Shown here one piece after another: positions 18,648 through 28,924 of a stretch of 64,000 nucleotides of DNA (its first letter is position 1; each line of letters opens with the position of its first letter). The notes beneath the pieces were generated by a model. The model made no database searches. It was not told where the DNA came from and worked only from the letters and a program-made list of their open reading frames with translations. Source of the DNA: Jatrophihabitans sp. (GTDB lineage Bacteria > Actinomycetota > Actinomycetes > Mycobacteriales > Jatrophihabitantaceae); NCBI GenBank assembly GCA_036389035.1, contig DASVQQ010000007.1, positions 248,001 through 312,000 on the forward strand. The letters run 5' to 3'. The translations under genes were made by a program, and so were the position numbers.

Positions 18648-19097
18648 TCAGGCCCGATGGTTCGGCTGATGCGCGGTCGCCTGGCGCAACGCGACCACGG
18701 TGCTCTTGGTGGTGTCGATCGTCTGCTGCGGCGCCTTGACCCGCTTGACCTTGCGCATGCCCAGCCAGGCGAACAGGCCTGCCAGCAGGACGAGCAGCAC
18801 GAAGACGATCAGGTAGGCGACCCAGCGCCACAGGTGCAGGGCGACCAGGCCCTCCGCCAACGCGATCAGGCCGAAGGTCAGCCCGAACACCACCAGCACG
18901 GCGGCCGCGGCGAACATCCCCGCTCCGGTGCCGGCGTTCTTGACCGAGGACTTGATCTCGAGCTTGGCAAGCTCGATCTCACCGTGCAGCAGGGTGCTGA
19001 AGCTGGAATGAGCCTCGGCGACCAGGGTTCCGATAGAGGCCGGTCCTGGCGCCTGCGTCGAGGTGTGATTCACGGTCACCCGCCGGTGTCCCTTCAT
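18648..19097 (-). CDS. Holin-X/phage-holin-fold small membrane protein
   Basis: This encodes 149 residues from ATG 19097; GTG 19079 is another possible start. An amphipathic N-terminal region with LVAEAHSSFSTLLHGEIELAK is followed by two membrane helices (GMFAAAAVLVVFGLTFGLIAL and VAYLIVFVLLVLLAGLFAWLG) and a basic tail. This is the PF07332-type family widespread in actinobacteria next to acs/marP (Rv3669 position). Despite the name, a lytic role is not shown, and a part in envelope organisation is more likely. It ends nine bases before the hydrolase gene, so the two can share a transcript. Confidence 0.82.
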   Translation of the reverse strand: MKGHRRVTVNHTSTQAPGPASIGTLVAEAHSSFSTLLHGEIELAKLEIKSSVKNAGTGAGMFAAAAVLVVFGLTFGLIALAEGLVALHLWRWVAYLIVFVLLVLLAGLFAWLGMRKVKRVKAPQQTIDTTKSTVVALRQATAHQPNHRA

Positions 19098-19249
19098 GTC
19101 GCGGTGCCGGTCGGTGCCGACCGGTGGCCCGAACGTGTAGCAGCTCGGATCGTTTCAAACCCTACCGCGCCGCTGAGGCCGCTCTGTCCGGGCGATATCC
19201 CGGGGTGAGGCGGGCGTGCTCGTCCACGATCGGTGGCTAAGGTCTGGGT

Positions 19250-19972
19250 GTGCCGAGCTATCTGATCACCGGAGTCTCCCGCGGAATCGGCCGGGCACTG
19301 TCCGAGCGATTGCTCACTGTCGGACACCAGGTCTACGGCCTGGCCAGAACCACTGATCCGGCCGTCGGGTCGGGCCTGCCCGAGCCTGGCCTGGCCGGGA
19401 TGCTGGCCGCGGACCTGTCGGCCCCGGAGTCCTTGGCGGCGGCGCTGGCGCCGTGGCTGGCGACGCTGGACTCCCTCGACGGGGTGGTGCACTGCGCCGG
19501 CATCGTGCGGCCGGGCACCCTGAGCGGCCCGGTGGCCGCCGAGCTGGCTGAGCAGTTCGCCGTCAACGTCACCGCGGTCGCCGAGCTGACCCGGCTGCTG
19601 CTGCCGGCGTTGCGGGCGGCAGGCGGCGCGGTGGTGCTCGTCAACTCCGGGTCCGGGCTCAACGCCCGCTCGCCGCTGACCGGTTACGGGGCCTCGAAGT
19701 TCGCGTTGCGGGCCTATGCCGACGGCCTGCGCCAGGAGGAACCAGGCCTGCGGGTCAGCTCCATCTACCCCGGCCGGACCGCCACCGACATGCAGCGCAG
19801 CGTCCGGGCCGCCGAGGCGGGGGAGTACCAGGAGTCTGACTACCTGCGGCCGGACACCGTCGCTGGCGCCATCGAGACGATCCTGGCGTTGCCGCGGGAC
19901 GGGGTGATCACCGACCTGGTGCTGCGCCCGGCCGGGCTGCCGGGTCCGGCCTCACCCGACACCCACCGCTGA
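19250..19972 (+). CDS. Short-chain dehydrogenase/reductase
   Basis: This encodes 240 residues from GTG 19250. The cofactor site ITGVSRGIGRAL (TGxxxGIG) is at residues 5-16, and an acidic or polar residue region after strand 2 leaves NAD or NADP undecided. Catalytic Ser lies in LVNSGSG and the YxxxK pair in YGASKFAL. Followed by PGRTATDMQ, the usual PG motif. The size is that of a classical SDR. The substrate is not predictable, and no related pathway genes are adjacent: it converges with acs (17 bases between stops). Confidence 0.92.
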   Translation: MPSYLITGVSRGIGRALSERLLTVGHQVYGLARTTDPAVGSGLPEPGLAGMLAADLSAPESLAAALAPWLATLDSLDGVVHCAGIVRPGTLSGPVAAELAEQFAVNVTAVAELTRLLLPALRAAGGAVVLVNSGSGLNARSPLTGYGASKFALRAYADGLRQEEPGLRVSSIYPGRTATDMQRSVRAAEAGEYQESDYLRPDTVAGAIETILALPRDGVITDLVLRPAGLPGPASPDTHR

Positions 19973-19989
19973 GCTGGACGTACGGGGGC

Positions 19990-21990
<2,001 letters not shown>

Positions 21991-22079
21991 CTGGCTTCTC
22001 TCGCTCCTCTTCGGTGCCGGTGTCTGATCCTGACGTTATCGCCCGAGGCTGAGCTGGGACAGGGGGCTCCAAGCAGCTG

Positions 22080-22586
22080 CTAGGACGTCACCCGCCCAGC
22101 GTTGCGATTGGCGAACGGGCGCGCGCCGTAGTCGCGGGTGAACTCGGCGATGAGCCGCGCCTCGACGTCGCCGGGGTCCTCGTCGGGCGTGTGCAGCCAC
22201 GCGACCAGCAACTCTGCGGAGTCTGCGAGCTGCCAGACGTAGCGCCCGCCCCAGTGGCCGACGGGCTTTCCCTCACCGAACCTGCGGTACTCGTCCAGTC
22301 GCTTCGCGAGTCCCCGCTGACCGCTGGCACCCGCGGTCGCCTTACCGATGTTGAGAACGGCCGCGCCGGGCACCCACGCCTGCGCAAGGATCGCCGCGGA
22401 CACCGACGGGTCCTTGCCCTTGAACCATCCGCCGGTGCTGGCCTCGTGGAAGCTCGGCGGCGCTTCGGACTCGCGGTAGACGACGTAGACGCCTTGCAGC
22501 TTCGGCACCTGTGCAGTCGGCAGCTCGGCGAACCGCACGAATCCTTGGAAGCCTTGCGCGGACAGGCCATCTCGGTCCCAGGTCAT
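22080..22586 (-). CDS. GIY-YIG nuclease-like protein
   Basis: This encodes 168 residues from ATG 22586. The fold signature is readable in order: GVYVVY (GIY), after an insert of about 40 residues LNIGKA (YIG), Arg in AKRLDEY, the catalytic Glu in VEARLIAEF, and the Asn in FANRNAG at the end. The insert between GIY and YIG is longer than in UvrC or homing enzymes but is seen in stand-alone GIY-YIG proteins. All expected catalytic residues seem present, so it could cut DNA. No methyltransferase or mobile element lies near, so its role is open. Confidence 0.72.
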   Translation of the reverse strand: MTWDRDGLSAQGFQGFVRFAELPTAQVPKLQGVYVVYRESEAPPSFHEASTGGWFKGKDPSVSAAILAQAWVPGAAVLNIGKATAGASGQRGLAKRLDEYRRFGEGKPVGHWGGRYVWQLADSAELLVAWLHTPDEDPGDVEARLIAEFTRDYGARPFANRNAGRVTS

Positions 22587-22707
22587 GAAGATCCGCCATT
22601 CCGCCACAGGGCATCGGGTGAGCGACCTTACGCGCCGCCCTGGAACCTGCGCACTGCAGAAACCCGACGTCGGAGTGCCGGGAGGTCGTTGACTAGCGTT
22701 CACCGAC

Positions 22708-23448
22708 GTGAACCCCGAACCGCTGGCCCCGCTGCTGGAGCTGCCCGGCGTCGCCGAGTCGGTGACCGCGAGCAGGCAGGCGGTCGACAAGCTGCTCGGG
22801 CACCGGGTGCTGCGCCGGCGTTCGGCCGACGTCTCGGCCGAGTCGTTGCTGCGCGGAGCGTGGGCCTCGGCGGCGCTGGCCGGCTCGCCGGCCGGCCTGG
22901 AGGAGGTGCGGGCCGGCAAGGCGGACGACCCGATCGTGCAGGGGGCGTTGCGGGTGTCGACCGAGCTGGCCGCGCTGGCCGGGACCTGGACCGGCGCCCA
23001 GCGGCAGGCGCTGGCCCGGTTGCACGCGCTGGCGGCGACCGACCTGCTGCCGGCCGAGCAGCTCGGGCGGCCGCGTCCGGACCGGGAGGTGGCGCACCGG
23101 CTCGACACCCTGGCCGAGGTGCTGGCGCTGACCAAGGCCCCCGCCGTGGTGATCGCGGCGATCGTGCAGGGCGAGGTGCTGAGCCTGGACGCCTTCGCGC
23201 CGGCCTCGGGGGTGGTGGCTCGCGCGGCAGCCCGGCTCACGCTGATCGACCGGGGGCTGGACCCGAAGTCGCTGGTCGCGCTGGAAGTCGGGCACCTGGA
23301 GCTGGCCGAGCAGGAGCAGGCGGCGCTGGCCGAGTACCGCGGCGGTGAGCCGGCCGGCGTGGTGGGCTGGATCGAGCATTGCGGCCGGGCGATCGAGCTC
23401 GGCGCCCGCGAGTCGCTGGCCATCTGCGAGGCGATCCAGCGTGGTTGA
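22708..23448 (+). CDS. Conserved actinobacterial protein with a degenerate Fic-like fold
   Basis: This encodes 246 residues from GTG 22708. The pattern of the second half follows Fic/Fido proteins (helix [11 protein letters not shown], helix [13 protein letters not shown], then a long helix [17 protein letters not shown]). The catalytic signature HPFxxGNGRxxR is replaced: the line reads [13 protein letters not shown], keeping Phe, one Gly and the last Arg but losing His, Asn and the first Arg. AMP transfer is therefore not expected. The N-terminal [16 protein letters not shown] resembles the inhibitory helix region of Fic proteins. The likeness is from reading only. Its stop lies in a 19-base tandem repeat that joins it to the next gene. 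Confidence 0.65.
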   Translation: MNPEPLAPLLELPGVAESVTASRQAVDKLLGHRVLRRRSADVSAESLLRGAWASAALAGSPAGLEEVRAGKADDPIVQGALRVSTELAALAGTWTGAQRQALARLHALAATDLLPAEQLGRPRPDREVAHRLDTLAEVLALTKAPAVVIAAIVQGEVLSLDAFAPASGVVARAAARLTLIDRGLDPKSLVALEVGHLELAEQEQAALAEYRGGEPAGVVGWIEHCGRAIELGARESLAICEAIQRG

Positions 23449-23465
23449 GGCGATCCAGCGTGGTT
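23428..23465. repeat. Perfect 19-base tandem duplication at a gene junction
   Basis: Two identical 19-base units (23428-23446 and 23447-23465), each starting GAGGCGATCC and ending GTGGTT, adjoin exactly. The first contains the stop of the upstream gene, and the second supplies the GTG start of the DUF402 gene. Because 19 is not a multiple of three, only the second GTG is in frame. Before the duplication the two genes would have overlapped directly. Confidence 0.9.
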
Positions 23466-24161
23466 GAGGCGGTCGAGCCGGGCACGATCGCGGCCGGCCA
23501 ACCGCTGCTGCGCAGGTACCGGCGGGGTACTTCCACCTCCTGGCTGCAGGCCTGCCGGGTGGTGACCGACGACCCGTGGGGCGTGTTCTGCTGGCTTCCG
23601 GTGGGCGCCGGCTTCGGCTCCCGGCAGCGGCCGGACGGGTCGCAGGTGCGCGCCGCCCCGATCGCCGACTTCGGCGCGGCCGAGCTGCGGACCGGCAGCT
23701 GGCAGGGACGTTCGGCGCTGATCAGCATGCCGGCGGGCCGGGCGCACTCGGTGTGGTGGCTCTTCGACGGAGCGGAGTTCGGCGGCTGGTACGTCAACCT
23801 GGAGGCACGCTCAGGATTCTGGCTGCACGACGGGTTGCTCGGCGTCGACGTGATCGACCACGAGCTGGACATCGTCGTCGGTCCGGACCGGAGCTGGCAG
23901 TGGAAGGACGAGGCTGACCTGGTCGCCGTCACCGGGCTGGCCGGCTACTGGGACTCGCGCGCCAGCGAGGAGATCCGCGCCGAGGGCCGGCGGGTGATCG
24001 CAGACATCGAAGCCGCCCGGTTCCCCTTCGACGGCAGCTGGTGTGATTTCCGCCCGGAGCCGTCCTGGCCGATCCCGGGACTGCCCGAGCCGCTGCCGGA
24101 CTTCCGGTGGCCGGCATCGCCCTCGGACCAACAGCGGCCGGGCGCTGTCCCACCCGGCTGA
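23460..24161 (+). CDS. DUF402 family protein
   Basis: This encodes 233 residues from GTG 23460. The DUF402 core is visible: [12 protein letters not shown], then [14 protein letters not shown] and WQWKDEADL, which holds the conserved acidic residues that bind two metals in this family, and a helical end ([18 protein letters not shown]). Relatives include the nucleoside diphosphate/CDP-specific hydrolases Ntdp and FomD, so a phosphate-ester hydrolase is plausible. The C-terminal 40 residues are proline-rich and non-conserved. It is translated just after the Fic-like protein and a strong hairpin follows 90 bases later. Confidence 0.78.
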   Translation: MVEAVEPGTIAAGQPLLRRYRRGTSTSWLQACRVVTDDPWGVFCWLPVGAGFGSRQRPDGSQVRAAPIADFGAAELRTGSWQGRSALISMPAGRAHSVWWLFDGAEFGGWYVNLEARSGFWLHDGLLGVDVIDHELDIVVGPDRSWQWKDEADLVAVTGLAGYWDSRASEEIRAEGRRVIADIEAARFPFDGSWCDFRPEPSWPIPGLPEPLPDFRWPASPSDQQRPGAVPPG

Positions 24162-24208
24162 TCAGACGCCGGATGCTGCCCTGCCGGCTGATCAGACGCC
24201 GGATGCTG
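24154..24208. repeat. Imperfect 30-base tandem repeat at the end of the DUF402 gene
   Basis: A 25-base unit containing GCTGATCAGACGCCGGATG occurs at 24154-24178 and again at 24184-24208, a period of 30. The first copy spans the stop codon of the DUF402 gene. It may reflect slippage; it lies just before the terminator-like hairpin. Confidence 0.85.
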
Positions 24209-24252
24209 AGCGTTTCGCGGCACCGCCGCGACAGCAAGCGCGGTGACAAAGT

Positions 24253-24282
24253 GAGGGCGTCGTGCCTGGGCACGACGCCCTC
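24253..24282. terminator. Strong hairpin between convergent genes
   Basis: GAGGGCGTCGTGCC pairs perfectly with GGCACGACGCCCTC across a two-base gap, a stem of up to 14 pairs (about 12 allowing a four-base loop). No T-run follows on either side, which is normal for high-GC actinomycetes. It lies 92 bases after the DUF402 stop and before the convergent HAD gene. The rest of 24283-24518 shows no gene. Confidence 0.7.
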
Positions 24283-24518
24283 TGCGGTCAATCCGGGTTA
24301 CCAAGCGTGCACCGTGACAAGTCAGGCGCGAGCCGGAAGCCGGCCCACGTCGACAGCCTTAGCGTGGCTAGGTCGCCCGCGTGGGTACCCGGTTGCCCAC
24401 TGGCGGAATCCGCGACTGGTGGGGGCGGACCGCCATAGCCACTCGAGAACTCCGTAAATCCTTCGTACTCCCGAATACCTTTACATTGCAAGAGTTCTAC
24501 CGGTATTCATCACAGGAG

Positions 24519-25316
24519 TCAGGCGCGGTGGGACCTGCGGGTGTGCCCGTACCACAGCAACGCCACCAAGCCGGCGGCGCTCGCGGCCACCACGGCGCTG
24601 GTCGCCGGCTGCGGCGCCTTCAGGCTGGAGAGCCGCTCGCGCAACGGCACCGCGTTGGTGAAGGCCAGCGCCGGCCAGTGGTTCTCGGCTGCCACCCTGC
24701 GCAGCGCCTTGTCCGGGTTCACCACGTAGGGATGGCCGACCGCCTCCAGCATCGGCACATCGGTGATCGAGTCGGAGTAGGCGTAGCTGTCAGCCAGGTC
24801 ATAGCCTCGCTCGGCGGCCAGCTCCCGCAGCCCGTCGGCCTTGTTCCGGCCGTAGGCGTAGTACTCGATCTCACCGGTGTAGCGGCCGTCACGGACCACC
24901 ATCCTGGTGGCGATGACGTGGTCGGCTCCGACCATCTCGCCGATCGGGCGCACCACCTCGTCGCCGGAGGAGGAGATGATCACCACGTCCCGGCCGGCCG
25001 CCTTGTGCTCGACGATCAGCTCGACGGCTTCGTTGTAGACCAGCGGGTCGATGATCTGGTGCAGCGTCTCGTTCACGATGTCGCGGATCTGCTGGACGTC
25101 CCAGCCCGTGCACATGGCAGTCAGGTACTTGCGCATCCGATCCATCTGGTCCTCGTCGGCGCCGGACAGGGCGAAGACGAACTGGGCGAACGCGCTGCGA
25201 AGAACCGCCCGGCGGTTGATCAGCCCGCCCTGGTAGAAGGACCTGCCGAAGGCCAGCGTGCTGGACTTGGCGATGATCGTCTTGTCCAGGTCGAAGAACG
25301 CCGCTGAGCTTGCCAT
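24519..25316 (-). CDS. HAD-superfamily (subclass IB) hydrolase with a C-terminal membrane helix
   Basis: This encodes 265 residues. Motif I is FFDLDKTI with the nucleophilic Asp at about residue 9, and motif II Ser/Thr is in VVIISSSGDE. The Lys motif lies in the helix before motif III, and motif III/IV is in AYSDSITDVPML with a pair of Asp. This is the SerB-like IB branch (Rv3661 position). A hydrophobic helix near residues 240-258 (VVAASAAGLVALLWYG) could anchor it to the membrane. Likely a small-molecule phosphatase; its substrate is unknown. It is divergent from the ssd gene. Confidence 0.9.
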   Translation of the reverse strand: MASSAAFFDLDKTIIAKSSTLAFGRSFYQGGLINRRAVLRSAFAQFVFALSGADEDQMDRMRKYLTAMCTGWDVQQIRDIVNETLHQIIDPLVYNEAVELIVEHKAAGRDVVIISSSGDEVVRPIGEMVGADHVIATRMVVRDGRYTGEIEYYAYGRNKADGLRELAAERGYDLADSYAYSDSITDVPMLEAVGHPYVVNPDKALRRVAAENHWPALAFTNAVPLRERLSSLKAPQPATSAVVAASAAGLVALLWYGHTRRSHRA

Positions 25317-25477
25317 CCCGCGAGGATAGCCAGGACGGGCTGCTACGGCGCGTCGCCGGTCTGTCCGATTGCCCGATGTTGCCTAGTTGTTGCGTGGTTG
25401 TCCACAGCCGGGAAGGGGCGTCCACAACCTTGCCTTGAGGGCCGGTGTCGCCAGGTTCGCGGGCCAGGGTGGTGGCC

Positions 25478-26203
25478 ATGACAGCGCATCCGAGGATCGG
25501 CGTGCTCGCCGGCTGCGGCGGAGCGGGAGCCAGCGTGTTCGCGGCCGTGCTCGCCGGTTGCGCGGCGGCCCGGAGCGGCTCGGCCGGCTCGGCTGGTCAG
25601 GCGTTCCTGATCGACTGCGACCCGGTCAGCGGCGGCCTCGACGTGCTGCTGGGCTGCGAACGCGCGGCCGGCTCCCGGTGGAGCCAGGTACGGCTGCGCG
25701 GCGGAGGCCTCGATCCGGCGGTGCTGCGGGACTGCCTGCCGAGCTGGCACCAGGTGTCGGTGCTAGCAGTCGACGCCCCGCAGGCACTGGACCCGGCCGC
25801 GCTGAGCCAGATCGCCGCCGCCGCGGCGCTGGCCGGCCCGGTCGTCCTCGACATCGCCCGGTGGCCCTCGCCGGTCCGGGCAGCGGCGTTGAGTTCCTGC
25901 GACCTGGCGGTTCTGATCACACCGGCCGAGGTGCGCGCGGTCACCGCCGCCGCTGCCATCGCCGCGGACCTCGACCCGGAACGGACTGCGCTGGTGGTCC
26001 GGGGGGCCGCGGCCTCGCTGCCCGCCGGCCGGATCGGGGAGTTGCTCGGGCTGGCGGTGCTCGGCGAGCTCGGGCACGATCCGGCCAGCCGGCGACCGGC
26101 CGGACTGGACCCCCGCCGGATCAGGCGCGGCACCCGGCAGCTGGCTGAGGCGGTGTTGCGGCGGGCCGCTGAGGTAGCGCTGCGGCAGGTGGCCGCGGCG
26201 TGA
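25478..26203 (+). CDS. ssd: Septum-site-determining (Ssd/CpaE-like) protein
   Basis: This encodes 241 residues from ATG 25478. It has the shape of a MinD/CpaE ATPase: the P-loop region reads GVLAGCGGAGASVF, where the catalytic lysines of GKGGxGKT are lost, and the switch block is LIDCDPVSGGLDVLLG. M. tuberculosis Ssd is also an atypical MinD-like protein encoded upstream of tadA. This one is shorter (about 100 residues at the N-terminus are missing compared with the mycobacterial protein, which carries a receiver-like domain). It probably localises the pilus machinery. Its stop overlaps the tadA start. Confidence 0.85.
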   Translation: MTAHPRIGVLAGCGGAGASVFAAVLAGCAAARSGSAGSAGQAFLIDCDPVSGGLDVLLGCERAAGSRWSQVRLRGGGLDPAVLRDCLPSWHQVSVLAVDAPQALDPAALSQIAAAAALAGPVVLDIARWPSPVRAAALSSCDLAVLITPAEVRAVTAAAAIAADLDPERTALVVRGAAASLPAGRIGELLGLAVLGELGHDPASRRPAGLDPRRIRRGTRQLAEAVLRRAAEVALRQVAAA

Positions 26204-27369
26204 GCGGCGACCTGGTCGACCGGGTGCGGCAGCGGCTGGCGGCCGGCGCGGGCTCGCTCGATCTGGGCGAGCTGGCCGGCCAGGAGTCGGCGCTGTTGCT
26301 GGATGCCGAGGGGCGTTCAGAACTGTCCGGCCGCCTCGCGGCCGAGCTGACCGGCGCCGGGCCGCTGGAGGAGTTGCTGGCCGGCGCCGGGGTCACCGAC
26401 GTGCTGGTCAACGCTGCCGACCAGGTCTGGCTGGACCGCGGTTTCGGGCTCGAGCGCGCGCCGGTGCGTTTTGACTCCGACGCCGCAGTCCGCCGCCTTG
26501 CCACCCGGCTGGCGGCCCAGGCCGGTCGGCGCCTCGACGATGCTGCCCCGTTCGTCGACGCGATGCTGCCCGACGGCACCCGGCTGCATGCGATCCTGCC
26601 GCCGCTGGTGGCCCATCCGACGCTGTCGTTGCGGGTGCTGGCCAGGCGACGGCTGGCCCTGGCCGAGCTGGTCGGCTGCGCGGCGATGTCCGGCGAGTTG
26701 GCCGAGCTGCTGACCGCGCTGGTGCGGGCCAGGCTGACGCTGCTGATCAGCGGTGGCACCGGGACGGGCAAGACCACATTGCTGGCGGCCCTGCTGGCCA
26801 CCGTCAGCCCCACGGAGCGGATCATCACCGTTGAAGACACGGCCGAGTTGGGAGTGCAGCACCCGCATGTGGTGGCGCTGCTGGCCCGGTCGGCCAATGT
26901 CGAGGGGGCCGGCGCCGTCGAGCTGCGTGAACTGGTGCGGCAGGCGCTGCGGATGCGCGCGGACCGCCTGGTCGTGGGCGAGTTCCGGGGTGCGGAGGTC
27001 GTGGAGCTGCTGGCCGCGCTCAACACCGGCCACGCGGGAGGGGCCGCCACCGTGCACGCCAACTCGGTCACCGACGTGGCAGCCCGGCTGGTGGCGCTGG
27101 CAGCCCTCGGCGGCATGCCGGCTCAGGCGCTCATCGCCCAGGCCGCGAGTGCCCTTGATGTGCTGGTGCATATCCGCCGGGATCGCAACGGCCTGCGCCG
27201 GGTGGAGCAGTTGGCGCTGTGGTCCGCTGAGCCGGCTGTCGAGCCGGCTCTGGTCTGGACCAGGACAGCCGGCCTCGGCCCGGCCGCGGGTCGGTTGCGG
27301 TTCCTGCTCGACGCGGCCGGCCTCGATCCGCCGGCCCTGCTCGCGGAGGTGGTCGCGTGCCGGGGCTGA
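26200..27369 (+). CDS. tadA: TadA/CpaF secretion ATPase
   Basis: This encodes 389 residues. The N-terminal domain (about 1-165) is typical of CpaF, with the block GPLEELLAGAGVTDVLVN. Walker A GGTGTGKTTLL lies at about 185-195, the Asp box around ITVEDTAELGV, Walker B around RADRLVVGEFRG, and the His box in GGAATVHANS. It powers assembly of the Flp/Tad pilus. It is the Rv3659c orthologue. GTG 26200 overlaps the ssd stop, and the tadB start overlaps its end by 13 bases, so the three are coupled. Confidence 0.95.
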   Translation: MSGDLVDRVRQRLAAGAGSLDLGELAGQESALLLDAEGRSELSGRLAAELTGAGPLEELLAGAGVTDVLVNAADQVWLDRGFGLERAPVRFDSDAAVRRLATRLAAQAGRRLDDAAPFVDAMLPDGTRLHAILPPLVAHPTLSLRVLARRRLALAELVGCAAMSGELAELLTALVRARLTLLISGGTGTGKTTLLAALLATVSPTERIITVEDTAELGVQHPHVVALLARSANVEGAGAVELRELVRQALRMRADRLVVGEFRGAEVVELLAALNTGHAGGAATVHANSVTDVAARLVALAALGGMPAQALIAQAASALDVLVHIRRDRNGLRRVEQLALWSAEPAVEPALVWTRTAGLGPAAGRLRFLLDAAGLDPPALLAEVVACRG

Positions 27370-28094
27370 CCCTCGCGCTGCTCGGCGCGGGCCTGCTGAT
27401 CGCGCCGGTCCCGATGGTGGCTCAGCGGCGGCTGGCCTGGCTCGCCGCCACCAGATGGGGAGGGCCGGCGGCCGCCGGCTTGCCCCGCCGAGCTGGATGG
27501 CCTTCGGCCCGGCTGGTGCTGGCCCGGTGCGCCCGGCTGGTCGGTTCCCGGCGGGACGGCGAACGCCGCCGGGCTGAGCTGGCCGCGATCGTCGCCGTCC
27601 TGCAGGACGAGTACGCCGCCGGAGCGACCGTCGGGACGGCCTTCGTCGCTGCCACCGCGGTTTCGGGAAGGTTCCGGGTGGCGATCGCCGGCGCGGCCGC
27701 GCTGGCCCGCAACGGCCACGAGGTCACCGCTGCCCTGCGGGCCGAGAGCGGCCTGTCCCCGCTGGCGGTCGCCTGTGATCTTGCCGCTCGCAGCGGAGTG
27801 CCACTGGGCCCGTCGCTGGCGGGTGTGCAGGCCGACCTTGCCGCCGATCAGCGGACCTGTCGAGCCGTCCGGACCGCCCTGGCCGGGCCACGCAGCTCAG
27901 CCCTGCTGCTGTCGGGGCTGCCGCTGCTCGGCCTGGCCATGGCTGCCGCGATGGGCGCGCAGCCGCAACGGCTGTTGCTGCACACCGGCGCCGGACGGCT
28001 GGCACTGATCGCGGGGGTGTTCCTCGACCTGGCAGGCCTGGCGTGGACCGCCGCGCTCAGCCGGCGGGCCCAGGGCGGGAGGACGCCGAGGTGA
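27357..28094 (+). CDS. tadB: TadB-like pilus assembly membrane protein
   Basis: This encodes 245 residues. The N-terminal helix (LTLALLGAGLLIAPV) is followed by a cytoplasmic region with the type II secretion F domain block (AAIVAVLQDEYAAGATVGTAFVAA) and two C-terminal helices (SALLLSGLPLLGLAMAAAMG and AGVFLDLAGLAWTAAL). It should form the inner-membrane platform with TadC. It overlaps tadA and tadC. Confidence 0.88.
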   Translation: MPGLTLALLGAGLLIAPVPMVAQRRLAWLAATRWGGPAAAGLPRRAGWPSARLVLARCARLVGSRRDGERRRAELAAIVAVLQDEYAAGATVGTAFVAATAVSGRFRVAIAGAAALARNGHEVTAALRAESGLSPLAVACDLAARSGVPLGPSLAGVQADLAADQRTCRAVRTALAGPRSSALLLSGLPLLGLAMAAAMGAQPQRLLLHTGAGRLALIAGVFLDLAGLAWTAALSRRAQGGRTPR

Positions 28095-28867
28095 GCGCTG
28101 CGGGCTGGTTGGCGCTGGCGCTGCTCCTGCTACCGGCCAAGGCTGCCAGAGCTCCGGCCCGGCACCGCAGGCCGACCACCGGCCCGGCGCAGCCAGCCCC
28201 GCCGCTCGTAGCCGACGGATTGCCGCCCGCAGCCGGCAGCTCCGTGGCGTTGCCGGCAACAGCCGCGGTCGCCACCGCCGTCCTGGCGGTGCTGCTCGGC
28301 GGCTGGCCCGGCGCGGCGGCGGCACTGCCGCTGGCAGCGGGCGCTGCCTGGCTGGTGGTCAGGCTGGTGCGGGCGAGGGCCGCCGGCAGCCCGCCCGAGC
28401 CGCGCTCGGTGGCATTCGTGGTCGATCTGCTGGCCGGCGCGCTGGCGGCCGGCTCACCGCCGGAGCTGGCCATCGAAGGTGTCGCGGCGGCGGTGGCCGA
28501 GCACGGCACGGCCAGCATGCGGCACGCCGTCGAACCGTTGAGCCGGGTGGGCCGGCTGCTGCAGCTGGGCAGCGAGCCGGCCACTGCCTGGGCGGTGCTG
28601 CAGCCGGTGCCGTGGTATGGACCGGTCGCCGACAGCGGCAGGCGGTGCGCCACCAGCGGCGCTCGACTGGCCCAGGCGCTGGCCGCGGCGGCCGCCGAGC
28701 TGCGAGCCGAGCACCAGGCCGAGGCGCTGGCCAGGGCAGAACGGTTCGGGGTGTGGTCGCTGCTGCCGCTGGGCTTGTGCTTCCTGCCGGCCTTCGTCTG
28801 CCTTGGAGTGCTACCGGTGATCCTCGGCGTGGCCGGTGAGATGTTCGGCGGCGACGTGGTCGGATGA
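28091..28867 (+). CDS. tadC: TadC-like pilus assembly membrane protein
   Basis: This encodes 258 residues from GTG 28091, which overlaps the tadB stop. There is an N-terminal helix (WLALALLLLPA), a second pair of hydrophobic segments near residues 55-90, the F domain block SVAFVVDLLAGALAAGSPPELAIEGV, and the C-terminal helix LGLCFLPAFVCLGVLPVILGVAGEMFG. It is the second platform protein (Rv3657c position). Confidence 0.88.
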   Translation: MSAAGWLALALLLLPAKAARAPARHRRPTTGPAQPAPPLVADGLPPAAGSSVALPATAAVATAVLAVLLGGWPGAAAALPLAAGAAWLVVRLVRARAAGSPPEPRSVAFVVDLLAGALAAGSPPELAIEGVAAAVAEHGTASMRHAVEPLSRVGRLLQLGSEPATAWAVLQPVPWYGPVADSGRRCATSGARLAQALAAAAAELRAEHQAEALARAERFGVWSLLPLGLCFLPAFVCLGVLPVILGVAGEMFGGDVVG

Positions 28868-28924
28868 CGGCGCTGCCCCAGCCCGCCGGTGACGGGCTAT
28901 CGTCGCCGGTGAGGAGGTGCCGGC

